From Bacteroidota bacterium (GTDB lineage Bacteria > Bacteroidota > Bacteroidia > B-17B0 > Aurantibacillaceae): a stretch of 64,000 bases of DNA. The notes beneath the pieces are model-generated. The model saw only the letters and a program-made list of their open reading frames with translations. It was not told where the DNA came from and did not search any database. The first letter of the stretch is position 1. Each line of letters starts with the position of its first letter. The position numbers and the translations under genes are program-made. The stretch is from assembly GCA_021156365.1 (NCBI GenBank), contig JAJNDK010000004.1:186001-250000 (forward strand). The letters run 5' to 3'. Shown here one piece after another: positions 35,741 through 44,852 of this stretch.

Positions 35741-36400
35741 ATGGATCTTTTATCAAGGGCACATATCATCAAATACCACAAGGATTGTATCAAAAACTTC
35801 GGCATTGCTTCCAATGAAGCGCTCGGCTGGAAGAACAAAGAAAATCAGACACTGCGTTTTGAGAACCTGCTGATCATTGGAGATCTTTCGGGACGCAGGG
35901 TGCTCGATGTCGGTTGTGGCACCGGCGATCTCCTTGATTTTTTCGGACAGCAGCAAATCAGCTGCATTTATACCGGCATCGATCAGGTAAAAGAATTCAT
36001 AGAGCTGGCCGGCGGACGATATAAAACAGTTCCGGATACTTCGTTTCTCTTAGGTGATTTCTGGTCTGCCGATCTTGCTTCCTACGACTACGTGATCGCA
36101 TCCGGCGCACTAAGTTACCGCAATTCCGACCCTCATTTCATTTATAAAATGATCTTCCGCTTATACAGTCTGAGCGATATCGCTTTCGGTTTTAACCTGC
36201 TGGAATCGGTGGAACTGAAAGGAGGCGGACTGGTAGCATATGATAAGGGACGCATCCTTGCCTACTGCCAAAAGATCTGTCCACAGGTGCTGTTGAAAGA
36301 TGACTACGCGGAAGGAGATTATACGATACTGATGTATAAAGAGCAAGGGAAAGAAAATTCAAACGGATCCTGTTCTGAGGAGTCTGGCAGCTCCAATTAA
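35741..36400 (+). CDS. SAM-dependent methyltransferase at end of CIS operon
   Basis: 219 residues, class I fold: motif I RRVLDVGCGTGDLLDFF (53-68), TGIDQVKEFIELA (motif II region), LLGDFWSADLASYDYVIASGALSYRN. Follows the ATPase by 5 bases, so it is co-expressed with the injector. Substrate unknown; it could modify a CIS protein or cargo, or be unrelated. The last 15 residues are low complexity (serine and glutamate rich). Confidence 0.8.
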   Translation: MDLLSRAHIIKYHKDCIKNFGIASNEALGWKNKENQTLRFENLLIIGDLSGRRVLDVGCGTGDLLDFFGQQQISCIYTGIDQVKEFIELAGGRYKTVPDTSFLLGDFWSADLASYDYVIASGALSYRNSDPHFIYKMIFRLYSLSDIAFGFNLLESVELKGGGLVAYDKGRILAYCQKICPQVLLKDDYAEGDYTILMYKEQGKENSNGSCSEESGSSN

Positions 36401-36570
36401 TAAAGCTGTTTCGCATAGAGTGTATGCAATCTCTTTGCGTTCCCGCGAGCGTCTCTGCACTCTTGTTACCAGGGCAGTTTGTTATTGGTAGTTCAGCTGT
36501 TTTTTACCGGAGCCCTTGACTTTAAAATTCCTGCATTTCAGTAAGAGAACGAAAGATATTTGGTATAATC

Positions 36571-37131
36571 TTATAATTTGTCGTCATAAACACGCCATCC
36601 TTTATCGCCTTTTCGGTAATACCCCCGCTTGTATAATTTATTGCCGGGGCCGAAGTACTGATAATAAAAAGTTCCGTCGATATTGTTGTAGGTGTTTGCA
36701 AAATCGAGTAATTCTTTCATAGTGCAGTTTCCTTGTTTATCATAATTAAATGCATTTAAGTAAACAGGCCTGCCGTTCCGGTATTGTCCTTCATATGCAA
36801 CCTTACCGGAAGGATATAAGAATTTGATATTCCCGTTTAGCAGAACAGGAGCGCTTGTTGTACCTTTTTTACCTTCAAAAACAACCGTATATTTTTTTAC
36901 TTTGTATTTTGTAAAAGGATAAACGCATTCGCCATTGTCGTATAGCTCATAGCCGATGAAGATGGCCTTGTCTTTGCCTGTTGGGTTAGTAAATTCGTTC
37001 AGGTAAACTTCCCATAAGCCGTTCTTTTTATGGTTGTCATTATATTTATTGGCAGAGTCGTTACTGATCTGTGCAACAAGTGCATTTACCAATATAATAA
37101 AGCTTAAAAGCACATTTATTCTTTTGTGCAT
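36571..37131 (-). CDS. Secreted MORN-repeat-like protein
   Basis: 186 residues from the methionine at 37131 (signal peptide KRINVLLSFIILVNALVA); an upstream in-frame ATG at 37182 would put charged residues before it and overlap the neighbour. The body has MORN-variant repeats of the type found in Bacteroidota toxin-antitoxin-like proteins (GNIKFLYPSGKVAYEGQYRNGRPVYLNAFNYDKQG; HKKNGLWEVYLNEF). Function unknown; last gene of a minus-strand cluster that faces the CIS operon. Confidence 0.65.
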   Translation of the reverse strand: MHKRINVLLSFIILVNALVAQISNDSANKYNDNHKKNGLWEVYLNEFTNPTGKDKAIFIGYELYDNGECVYPFTKYKVKKYTVVFEGKKGTTSAPVLLNGNIKFLYPSGKVAYEGQYRNGRPVYLNAFNYDKQGNCTMKELLDFANTYNNIDGTFYYQYFGPGNKLYKRGYYRKGDKGWRVYDDKL

Positions 37132-37178
37132 GTTGTTTGGTTTGTTGGCTCCTGGCCGTGTATGCACCCGGAAAAAGA

Positions 37179-37661
37179 TCAAGCCATCTCTTTATCCAGG
37201 ATCGTCTCAATGATCGGATAACACTGGTTCTGAACAAAACAAACCATCCAGATGCTTTGGATCAGCGATGCTTTTGTTGCCTCGTTCATTTCCGAAGGCA
37301 TCATGATCATATGTTTGTAGTAGAACAATTGGTCCTGGTCCAGTACGCCATAAGCTCCAAGCGGAAGATTCATATTGAATGCAGAAAGTGCGGCAGCAAG
37401 CTCTTCTCTTTTTTCAGGTGCATATGAATCGATACTATCGGCAAGTACAATGAAACATTGGAGGATGTGGCAGCCTTCCAGCTGATCATCGATACCGGGA
37501 ACGAACATCAGCTCCAGGTCGATGCCCTGTTTTTTTTCTTTTCCTTCCAGTTCTATCAATACCGTTAGTGTAGGTACTGCGATCCCTTCTATATCTATCG
37601 TATTCGAACGAACTTCGAATCCTTCGGCAATTAAAGCACCTTCTATTTCTTTCAGTTCCAT
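37179..37661 (-). CDS. YbjN / secretion-chaperone-like protein
   Basis: 160 residues, acidic. The layout (MELKEIEGALIAEGF, two strands, a long middle helix pair, then NLPLGAYGVLDQDQLFYYKHMIMMPSEMNEATKASLIQSIWMVCFV) resembles the YbjN/type III chaperone-like fold. Starts 12 bases after the stop of the DUF4157 protein and so is translated with it. A cargo chaperone that loads the neighbouring protein into the CIS is a reasonable inference; not shown. Confidence 0.55.
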   Translation of the reverse strand: MELKEIEGALIAEGFEVRSNTIDIEGIAVPTLTVLIELEGKEKKQGIDLELMFVPGIDDQLEGCHILQCFIVLADSIDSYAPEKREELAAALSAFNMNLPLGAYGVLDQDQLFYYKHMIMMPSEMNEATKASLIQSIWMVCFVQNQCYPIIETILDKEMA

Positions 37662-37673
37662 TTTCTTTTTTTA

Positions 37674-39764
37674 TTACAATTTACTGCTCAGCAATTGTTT
37701 TTCTGCTGCATCTTCGCTCATACCCATTGCTTCTGCCACCAATGCTGTAATTTCCTTTTCGCTCGAGAACACGGTCGGTTCTTTTTCCGGTTCCTGTCCG
37801 GCATCGATGGCAGCTTGTTTTTTCGCTGCACCCCTTGTTGCAGCAATGTCTTCGGCCTTGGCAGCAACGGCTTGTGGATCTTGTTTTTTCACAAAGGCTT
37901 CCTGGATAGTAAAGATCTGGTTCTGGAAATAGGCGGTCTTCTTAGGCTTGCCTTTTGCATCTTTCGCCAGTCCGCCCTGCTCGTCTTTTTCAAACTTGTT
38001 GATGCCCATAATACCATGCATCGCTTCCTGCTGTGTTTCGGGGCTCAGACCCTGTATTTGTTCCGCCATCTTATCTTTTTTCTCTTTCTGCGATGCGGTA
38101 GATTCTGTTTTATCGAATATGTTGTTGTAACGATTGCTTTTTTGTTTGTATTCGTTCGATTTACCTGCGGCAAACTTGTCTTTGTCGGCATTCATTGTAG
38201 TCAGTTTGGCTTCGGCCTTTTTTGCCTGGTGTTTTTTCCATGGGTTCCAGGTGTCTTTTCCTTCTGCAATAGTGGCCTCGTATTCTTTTGTTTTTGTATC
38301 GATGATCTGTGCAGGTGTCATAGCAGATTTTTTATCGTACTCATCTGCTTTGTCCCTTCCTTTCTGACGGATCATTTTGAAAAGGCTGTAGGCACCCTGA
38401 CCAAGACCTAAGGCAGCACCGATCGCAAGCCCTGCAGGAGCGGTCACAGGGTTTAGCATGAGACCTGCGGCCACCATACCTCCTGCACCCAATGCAGCGT
38501 CGGCCATTCCCTTATGTTTCTTTTCCTTTTTATTTTCTGCCAGACTTTCAAATAATTTTTTCTGTTCCGGATCCGTGGCTTTTGCCGCCATATCCTCTGC
38601 TTTAGCTTCCCTTCCTTTATTCAACATGGCATTGTGCACACCTTTTACTCCCTGGAAGCCCGAGGTGATCATGCCCATAGGCGCTAATCCTGCAGCTGCT
38701 GCACTAAAGGCACCGGCATTCCCGGTTACGGCAGAGATCGCTTGCGTGGTTTTTAAAGCGCTGGTGGTTACATCCGCTGCTGTCGACAATCCGCGTCCTG
38801 CTGCTGTGGCAACGCCTCCCCAGCCTTTACCGCCTTTCTCCTTGCTGTATTTTCCGGCTTGTTGATCGGTATATGCTCCGTATGCCTGCGCACCTCCGCC
38901 TGCCACACCTGCCGCCAGACCTCCTGTTGCTGTTATAGAACCCAGCACACCCGAAGATCCCTTGCCCATTCCCATGGTGGATCCTGCGGCTTCTTTTTGT
39001 TTGGTAGCAAAGCTGTCGAGACCTTCTCCATTCACTCCCTTCCCGAAATCGCTTCCGGACTCAAACAGGCCGGCGCCTGTTTTTCCAAGTTCTACAGCTG
39101 GTTCCGCCTGCTCGGCTTTTCCTTTCATAAAGTTGACGAACTTATCAAAAGCGCCGGGTTTCACCTTGTTCACTTTTTTCTTATCCTCTTCCGACATCAT
39201 CTGCACCGGGGCGTTCGAATGATTGCTCATTTTTGCCTGCACCGTATTGGTAGCGCCGGTATAGTTGTGTGAAGCAGCTTTATTGCCCAACATGTCCGCT
39301 TCTGTTTCCAACCCGATATCGTCGTTGATGTTCACACCTTTTTGCGAAGTGGTGGCCTGCACTCTTCCTTGTTGTTGTTGAACAACGTGTGTTAATTCAT
39401 GCCCGATCAGCTCTTGTCCCTTCTTCGATCCGGGCTCGTATTTTCCGGAGGCAAAATGGATGTCTTGTCCCTGCGTATAGGCAAGAGCGCCGAGAGAAGA
39501 TGCTTTACCTGAATTCGCATGAATATTCACACTCGAAAAATCCTGCCCGAACGAGCTTTCCATTTTCATCTGCACATCCGCAGGAAGCTTTCCGTTCACG
39601 GCACTTTTTTGCGAACTAAGCGTTTCCGTTTCCTGCTGTTCATCATCACCTTTCAGCTGTAACGAGCCTTTTGCAGGTAACGATTTGGCATTGCTCTTTT
39701 TTTGCACAGCCTCGTTGGCATTTGCATTCGAGCCTTTCTTTTGTTCCTGGTTAGAATCTTTCAA
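37674..39764 (-). CDS. eCIS-associated DUF4157 protein, probable cargo
   Basis: 696 residues. Residues 57-135 are the eCIS core (DUF4157) domain: [45 protein letters not shown], and [10 protein letters not shown], with HELTH at 122-126 and ETEAD about 27 residues later as a possible third zinc ligand. Residues 250-460 contain glycine- and alanine-rich hydrophobic stretches that could insert into membranes; 470-696 is charged and helical. DUF4157 domains mark proteins packed in or genetically linked to eCIS. It sits opposite the CIS operon with its own possible chaperone. Confidence 0.8.
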   Translation of the reverse strand: MKDSNQEQKKGSNANANEAVQKKSNAKSLPAKGSLQLKGDDEQQETETLSSQKSAVNGKLPADVQMKMESSFGQDFSSVNIHANSGKASSLGALAYTQGQDIHFASGKYEPGSKKGQELIGHELTHVVQQQQGRVQATTSQKGVNINDDIGLETEADMLGNKAASHNYTGATNTVQAKMSNHSNAPVQMMSEEDKKKVNKVKPGAFDKFVNFMKGKAEQAEPAVELGKTGAGLFESGSDFGKGVNGEGLDSFATKQKEAAGSTMGMGKGSSGVLGSITATGGLAAGVAGGGAQAYGAYTDQQAGKYSKEKGGKGWGGVATAAGRGLSTAADVTTSALKTTQAISAVTGNAGAFSAAAAGLAPMGMITSGFQGVKGVHNAMLNKGREAKAEDMAAKATDPEQKKLFESLAENKKEKKHKGMADAALGAGGMVAAGLMLNPVTAPAGLAIGAALGLGQGAYSLFKMIRQKGRDKADEYDKKSAMTPAQIIDTKTKEYEATIAEGKDTWNPWKKHQAKKAEAKLTTMNADKDKFAAGKSNEYKQKSNRYNNIFDKTESTASQKEKKDKMAEQIQGLSPETQQEAMHGIMGINKFEKDEQGGLAKDAKGKPKKTAYFQNQIFTIQEAFVKKQDPQAVAAKAEDIAATRGAAKKQAAIDAGQEPEKEPTVFSSEKEITALVAEAMGMSEDAAEKQLLSSKL

Positions 39765-39875
39765 GCGGGTTGATTTTTATAATTTCAAATAGTTTGTCCG
39801 GGCAATTAAATGTAAGCTACAATTGTGTTTTATCTGTTTAGCTATACTTCAAAATAATACATAAGTTATAAACAC

Positions 39876-40832
39876 TTACAGGTAGTCTCCGCAGTAGATA
39901 TCGATCAGCTTCTGGGCATCCGTGTTCCCGTTCTTCAGTGCGGTTTGCAGGTCGATGCAGCCATCTGCATTTTGTCCGAGAGAGACCATGATCTTACCAC
40001 GTTGATAGTAGGATTCCGCATTTGCCGGGTCCAGTTCGATCACCTTCGAAAAGTCAGCCATCGCTTCTATTTCCATATCCACTTTCATCAACTGTCTTCC
40101 ACGTGTGAGATACGAAAGTGTAAGAGCCTTTGCTGCTTCTGCATCCAATGCTGTTACTTTTGATTTATACAGCTCGAGGTATACAATGGCGCTGTCCATG
40201 GATACCTTGCTCAGGCTGCTTTTCACGTATGCCAGGCCGATCTGGCGATAGCCGACAGGATTGCTGCCACCGCTTTTATAATAGGTTTGTACATCCGATT
40301 TGCAGGAAGCAAGATCACCCGATTGGTAAAAGGCCAGCGCTCTTCCTAAGTACAGGCCAATGGAATCAGGTGTTTCTTCCAGCGACTTCGAAAAATACAG
40401 AATTGCTTTCTGGTTCAGTCCTGCATAAAAATAACAGCTGGCCAGGGCCATGTTCCCGTTGATCGCTGTATCCATAGCACATGCTTTTGTCAGCGATTCC
40501 AATGCTTCCGGGTATTTTTTCAGCTTCATCAGCGAGATCCCCTTGTTGTAATGCGACTCTGCGATATTGGGTTTTAATGAAATAGCTTTATTGAAGTCAG
40601 CCAGCGCAAGATCATACTTGCCAAGCTGCATCTGGCATTCACCGCGGTTGAGCCATGCCTGGTAAAGATCCGGTTTGGCAAGGATGGCAGAAGAATAATC
40701 GGCTGAGGCGCCTGCATAATCGTTCGCTGCTTTTTTCTCATCCCCCGCCAGCACCAGGTCTTTTGGCGATGGTCCGCAGGAAGCAAAGAAAAGAAGCAGG
40801 AGGCAAAATGTACAAATACTTTTCTTATTCAT
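39876..40832 (-). CDS. TPR-repeat lipoprotein
   Basis: 318 residues from the ATG at 40832. Lipoprotein signal KSICTFCLLLLFFASCGPSP (lipobox FASC). About seven TPR units follow (DLYQAWLNRGECQMQLGKYDLALADFNKAI, AESHYNKGISLMKLKKYPEALESLTKA, AESYYQRGKIMVSLGQNADGCIDLQTAL). Likely a periplasm-facing scaffold in the inner or outer membrane. It is 111 bases upstream of the DUF4157 gene on the same strand and divergent from the GH18-like gene. Confidence 0.82.
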   Translation of the reverse strand: MNKKSICTFCLLLLFFASCGPSPKDLVLAGDEKKAANDYAGASADYSSAILAKPDLYQAWLNRGECQMQLGKYDLALADFNKAISLKPNIAESHYNKGISLMKLKKYPEALESLTKACAMDTAINGNMALASCYFYAGLNQKAILYFSKSLEETPDSIGLYLGRALAFYQSGDLASCKSDVQTYYKSGGSNPVGYRQIGLAYVKSSLSKVSMDSAIVYLELYKSKVTALDAEAAKALTLSYLTRGRQLMKVDMEIEAMADFSKVIELDPANAESYYQRGKIMVSLGQNADGCIDLQTALKNGNTDAQKLIDIYCGDYL

Positions 40833-40953
40833 GAGGGATATTAACAAGCGCTCTGATTTGTGTAAAAATATAAATAAAAATTTAATCCGGTTCGGGAAGC
40901 GAAATTGCTATTTTAGCAAGCCTGTTCATACCCTTGTAACAGGCAGCAGTTCT

Positions 40954-42936
40954 ATGTACAAAAAAGCGATCATAATTTTACTTTGTTTAAAATTCGTTTT
41001 GCTGAACCCCTTATGGATTGTTGCACAGGGAGTAAAACCTCCTGTGGTAATGGTCACAGACTCTATTAAATTCCCGAAGCCTCCCAAATTTCCTGAACTC
41101 CACGTAAAGGAGAAAAAGCAAAAAATGCTCAAGGATTTTCTCGAGATGTTGAAGGAGCGTAAACAAAAGCTGCCGCAAAAACCCAAAGATGAGATCGCAG
41201 CGCTGAAAACATACATCGACAGCCTAAAGCTGTTTGTGGAAAGTTACAAGCTGTATGCAGACACCCTGAAAATAATCATCGGTCAGCTGAATGGAAGGAT
41301 ACAGGAGCTCACGCCCGAAGAGCCTATCGAATGGAGCCTTCATCACATCGAGCAATCCAATTATCTTTCTTCTTACGACAGCAAAAACACCTATCGCAGC
41401 GAGATCCAATGGGCGTATGATCAGGGTTTCACTCCTGAAGGCAAAACCCCGAAAATACGAAGGAAAGAAGGGGGCAAGACGGTATATGGTTTTCATCCTT
41501 TCTGGCTGGGAAACTACTATTACGATTACAATTTCGAGCTGTATGACCGTGTTGCTTATTTTGGCTATTCAGTGGATCCTGCTACTGGCGGCTCTTCTAC
41601 AAAATTCCCGGCACACAGCTTTTGCACTTCCCGTATCGTTCGGAAAGCCGCCGAACGATCGGGGAATCACTGCAAGGTGGATCTTTGCATAACAAATTAC
41701 GGGCTTGCCAACAACCGCGCTTTTTTTTCAGGCGACTGGCAGGGAAAAATAAATAAACTGGTGGGCGAAGTAAAAACGCTGCTCGATACGAACGGTGCAG
41801 GCGGTATCTGTATTGATTTTCAGCAGGTGTTTACGCAGGATTCGACAAAATACCTGTACATGGTGAAACAGTTCTATGAATCGTTTCAGCAACAGCCGGG
41901 CCGCTACCAGATCACGGTAGTGCTGCCGTCCTATAGCCACTATTTCCCCTACACGGTGTCCGGCAAAGGCTTTGCGGAGCTATGGAAGTATACCGATCGT
42001 TTCATTGTAATGGGTTATAGCTCTTATTCTGCGCTCTACGAACCTCCCAAAGATACGCTGGCAAAAAAGATCTCACATGATATCATGTGGAATATACTGC
42101 TGGTGGATGATGGGATGAACCATTATGCAGCACTGGCACCCGAAGTCGGCAATGCTCTTGCACCGCCTGAGAAAGGTCTCGCGGATAAATTCCTGCTTTC
42201 CATTCCAGCCTCCGAGATCAAGATGCTGAAGAATGATACTACAGCAAGGGTCTACAAATATGCCGATCTCAAACTGCTCAAGCAGGATGAAGGTTTTCTT
42301 CCGGCATTCCAGGAAAAGCTTGCCTATGCCGATCTCAAAGGTCTTAAGGGCGTTGCCATCTGGGGCATGGGCAATGATAATGGCGAAGGCGACAAAGATC
42401 TGCAGCAGCTCGTTGCCAACTATACCAATAATGATTTGAAAGAGGACGAAAGCCTCCTCAATGTGATGGAAATGCTGATAGCAGAAAACAAAACACTCAC
42501 CATTTCCATGGATGAATTTTTTCCATTCGCATCAGACAGTTTAGCGGATACCGAAACACCTGTGCCGCTGCCGGAAGTGCTTCGTGTGGATCTGCCGGCT
42601 GCTAACGGTGTAAGCTACAAAACACAGTGGGAAAAAGAAATGCTGATCATTCAGCATGTAGTGGTGCTCTGCCTGGTGATCCTGCTTTTCTTCGCACTTG
42701 CCGGAGTGGTCATTTCTTTTTTCTTCGAATCGGTGCGCGAATCCGTATTAACCAAAGAGAATGTGATCTTCGTCGGAACCCTTTTCATGATGCTGGGTCT
42801 GGCACTTCTCCTGAAAAGACTCGATATCATCTCCAATACCATCTTACTTTTTTCCATCGGCATACTCATCGGCACCATCGTTCCCTTCGTTATTCATAAA
42901 AAACAGCGGAACAAAAAACAGGAAGACAAACCCTGA
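40954..42936 (+). CDS. Membrane-anchored GH18-fold protein lacking catalytic residues
   Basis: 660 residues from ATG 40954 (signal segment KKAIIILLCLKFVLLNPLWIVAQ); the frame stays open upstream to 40831 but that stretch is uncharacteristic. A coiled-coil region (about 45-110) precedes a TIM-barrel like GH18 (YGFHPFWLGNYY, VDLCITNYG, ITVVLPSY, FIVMGYSSYS, GVAIWGMGNDNGE). In the DxxDxDxE motif (about 280-292) the sequence is GGICIDFQ: the first two acids and the catalytic Glu are gone. Three hydrophobic segments close the protein (about 570-650). A sugar-binding sensor is more likely than an enzyme. Confidence 0.65.
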   Translation: MYKKAIIILLCLKFVLLNPLWIVAQGVKPPVVMVTDSIKFPKPPKFPELHVKEKKQKMLKDFLEMLKERKQKLPQKPKDEIAALKTYIDSLKLFVESYKLYADTLKIIIGQLNGRIQELTPEEPIEWSLHHIEQSNYLSSYDSKNTYRSEIQWAYDQGFTPEGKTPKIRRKEGGKTVYGFHPFWLGNYYYDYNFELYDRVAYFGYSVDPATGGSSTKFPAHSFCTSRIVRKAAERSGNHCKVDLCITNYGLANNRAFFSGDWQGKINKLVGEVKTLLDTNGAGGICIDFQQVFTQDSTKYLYMVKQFYESFQQQPGRYQITVVLPSYSHYFPYTVSGKGFAELWKYTDRFIVMGYSSYSALYEPPKDTLAKKISHDIMWNILLVDDGMNHYAALAPEVGNALAPPEKGLADKFLLSIPASEIKMLKNDTTARVYKYADLKLLKQDEGFLPAFQEKLAYADLKGLKGVAIWGMGNDNGEGDKDLQQLVANYTNNDLKEDESLLNVMEMLIAENKTLTISMDEFFPFASDSLADTETPVPLPEVLRVDLPAANGVSYKTQWEKEMLIIQHVVVLCLVILLFFALAGVVISFFFESVRESVLTKENVIFVGTLFMMLGLALLLKRLDIISNTILLFSIGILIGTIVPFVIHKKQRNKKQEDKP

Positions 42937-43051
42937 TCAAAAAAAGAACTGGTAGTTTCCCGCAATTGCATTTTATTTTCTCGCAAAAGATCCTTTGGTA
43001 TTTCACAGCGGAATGATCAAAAAATTGAAAATATAAGCCCGGTGTTGTCAT

Positions 43052-43059
43052 TATTTTTG
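43052..43059 (+). promoter_or_regulatory. Putative promoter of RyR/TIR/STAND operon
   Basis: TATTTTTG matches the -7 consensus exactly, 26 bases before the first ATG of the operon. The nearest upstream TTG (43025-43027) is 24 bases away, longer than usual. Confidence 0.4.
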
Positions 43060-43084
43060 CTATTTTGCTTCGGTTTAGAATAAA

Positions 43085-44845
43085 ATGTTCACTGTTTTTA
43101 TACAAGCTTTTTTGGAAACGACCCTAATCTTTGTTTTACTTGGTATTCTGGCTCTTGCAGCTATTGCCGCGGTAGTTTGGTATGTACTGAGAACGGGCTC
43201 GCCGAAAGGCCATGTGATCGTGATCGGACTTTCAAGGCCCGGAAGGCAGGTGGCGCTCAGCCTTGCAAAAGCAGGCCGTAAAGTGGTAGTGCTGTCTGAT
43301 GAGCCATCCAATCCCGATGCAGCCCTCATCCGGCAGAGAGGCGGAACAGTATACACAGGAACCGGGTTTGACGAAGCGCTGATCCGGCAGGCAGGACTTG
43401 CCCATGCGGCCATCGTATTCATAGCTACCGACAATGACGACGCCAACATCAAGCTCGCTCATTTTATTTCCGGTCTCCGCAAAAGACAACGCAGCAATCA
43501 GCCGCTCAGGATCATGCTGCAGATCGGGGACGAAGAATTAGAGAGTTTTGTGGAAGATTACCTTGATGTGTCAGGGCAAACAATGGTGGATGTCCAGACC
43601 TTCAACATGGACAGTATCACAGCGCAGTATGTCTACGATCAGTTCCCGCCCCATCAGTACCTGATCGACAGCACTGCCAAAAACACGGAGAAGATCATTT
43701 GTGTAATAGGCAGTAATGCTACCGCAAAAGCCTTTGTGATCGAGAACAGTATTTTGAGCCAGTACGGTGATGCCGGCAACCTGAAAATTTTCCTCATCAC
43801 AGAAAGAGCGGAAACATTTTTAAAAAGCATCAAAAAACAATATCCGAATATCGAAAGCTTCGTTAATCTGGTGCCCATCGAATTACTGAATGAACGTTTT
43901 TCGGGAAAACTCGATTGGGATCTTAAATTTACCGGCGCTATTCAATCTATCGATGCCGTATATTTTTTCGGCGACCGGGATCCGGCCCTTATCAACAGCG
44001 CTATTCACCTCCGTCAGTTCCTCTACGACAAAACGGAGAATATCCGTGCCATTCCCATTATCGTTTGTTTGCCGGAAGCGACCAAAGTACTGAGCATGCT
44101 GGACGAAGAGAACCAGTTCACCAAAAGACAAACACTCGGCGAGAAGCTGAAAGAGCAAGTCGTTATTCACCTCGTCCGGAAATACAGCGATACCTGCACC
44201 GTGAAACGCATGGTCGATGGATTGGAAGAAAAAGAGATCCTTGCAAAGATCGTCAACTATTACTACGCTGTTAAATATGAATTCGATGGTTTGTTGTTTA
44301 CACATTTCAAAAAGAGCGGGAACAGCGAGCTGCTGAAACGACTGGATGCCGGCATAATCGGCTTCAAGGTGAAGAAAGGCGATCCGCTTGCACAGATCGA
44401 GCAGATGGTAGTTGATTTTATAAAAGAGTATACCAAAAACTCCGCAGATAAAGTGCGATCCATATTCGGCATCCATGTACTATGGAACAATCTGACCGAT
44501 CGTAAAAAAGATTCCAATCGTTATCTCGCAAGGCATCTCGATATAAAGCTCTTCATCCTGAAAGAAAGAGGAGTTAAAAAATTAGATAAAGAAACGCTAA
44601 GTGCGCATGTGAAATTCCTGGCGCCTATCGAGCACAAACGCTGGACGGCAGAAAAGCTGGCATTTAATTTCTCGTATGGAAAATTGCCTGCTACCGATAA
44701 AAATCTGAAAAAGATCCTGAAAGACACCCTGAAGATCCACGATCAGCTTGTTCCTTTCGACAAGTTGAATGCAGTGAACCAGGATAAAGACCTCGACATG
44801 TTTTTCCTTATACCACTGATGCAGAAAATAAAAGAGAATATTTGA
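43085..44845 (+). CDS. TrkA-N / RyR-domain membrane protein
   Basis: 586 residues. One N-terminal hydrophobic segment (about 5-33), a Rossmann TrkA-N domain (HVIVIGLSRPGRQVALSLAKAGRKVVVLSDEP, VYTGTGFDEALIRQAGLAHAAIVFIATDNDDANI), a second nucleotide-binding-like domain (about 205-330), and a C-terminal RyR domain (IEHKRWTAEKLAFNFSYGKLPATD...LVPFDKLNAVNQDKDLDMF, about 515-580). TrkA-N binds NAD(H) or nucleotides; bacterial RyR domains are predicted ligand-binding sensors in conflict systems. The first GxGxxG glycine pattern is altered (GLSRPG). First gene of a six-gene coupled operon. Confidence 0.8.
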   Translation: MFTVFIQAFLETTLIFVLLGILALAAIAAVVWYVLRTGSPKGHVIVIGLSRPGRQVALSLAKAGRKVVVLSDEPSNPDAALIRQRGGTVYTGTGFDEALIRQAGLAHAAIVFIATDNDDANIKLAHFISGLRKRQRSNQPLRIMLQIGDEELESFVEDYLDVSGQTMVDVQTFNMDSITAQYVYDQFPPHQYLIDSTAKNTEKIICVIGSNATAKAFVIENSILSQYGDAGNLKIFLITERAETFLKSIKKQYPNIESFVNLVPIELLNERFSGKLDWDLKFTGAIQSIDAVYFFGDRDPALINSAIHLRQFLYDKTENIRAIPIIVCLPEATKVLSMLDEENQFTKRQTLGEKLKEQVVIHLVRKYSDTCTVKRMVDGLEEKEILAKIVNYYYAVKYEFDGLLFTHFKKSGNSELLKRLDAGIIGFKVKKGDPLAQIEQMVVDFIKEYTKNSADKVRSIFGIHVLWNNLTDRKKDSNRYLARHLDIKLFILKERGVKKLDKETLSAHVKFLAPIEHKRWTAEKLAFNFSYGKLPATDKNLKKILKDTLKIHDQLVPFDKLNAVNQDKDLDMFFLIPLMQKIKENI

Positions 44846-44852
44846 TTTAAAG

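Noticed and set aside
12428-36400. Prophage or tailocin
   Set aside because: No capsid, terminase, portal, lysis or integrase genes; the AAA+ ATPase, Pvc16 cap and CIS_TMP ends are specific to CIS.
12428-36400. Classic type VI secretion system
   Set aside because: No TssJ, TssL, TssM or ClpV homologue seen; baseplate and ATPase are of the Afp/PVC type.
36401-36570. Terminator between CIS operon and convergent genes
   Set aside because: Only an imperfect long-loop AGAGTG/CACTCT pairing with no T-tract; not convincing.
37132-37182. Upstream start for the MORN-like protein
   Set aside because: Would place 17 polar residues before the signal peptide and overlap the neighbouring gene.
40831-40953. 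N-terminal extension of the GH18-like protein
   Set aside because: Overlaps the divergent lipoprotein start and puts 41 charged residues before a clear signal segment.
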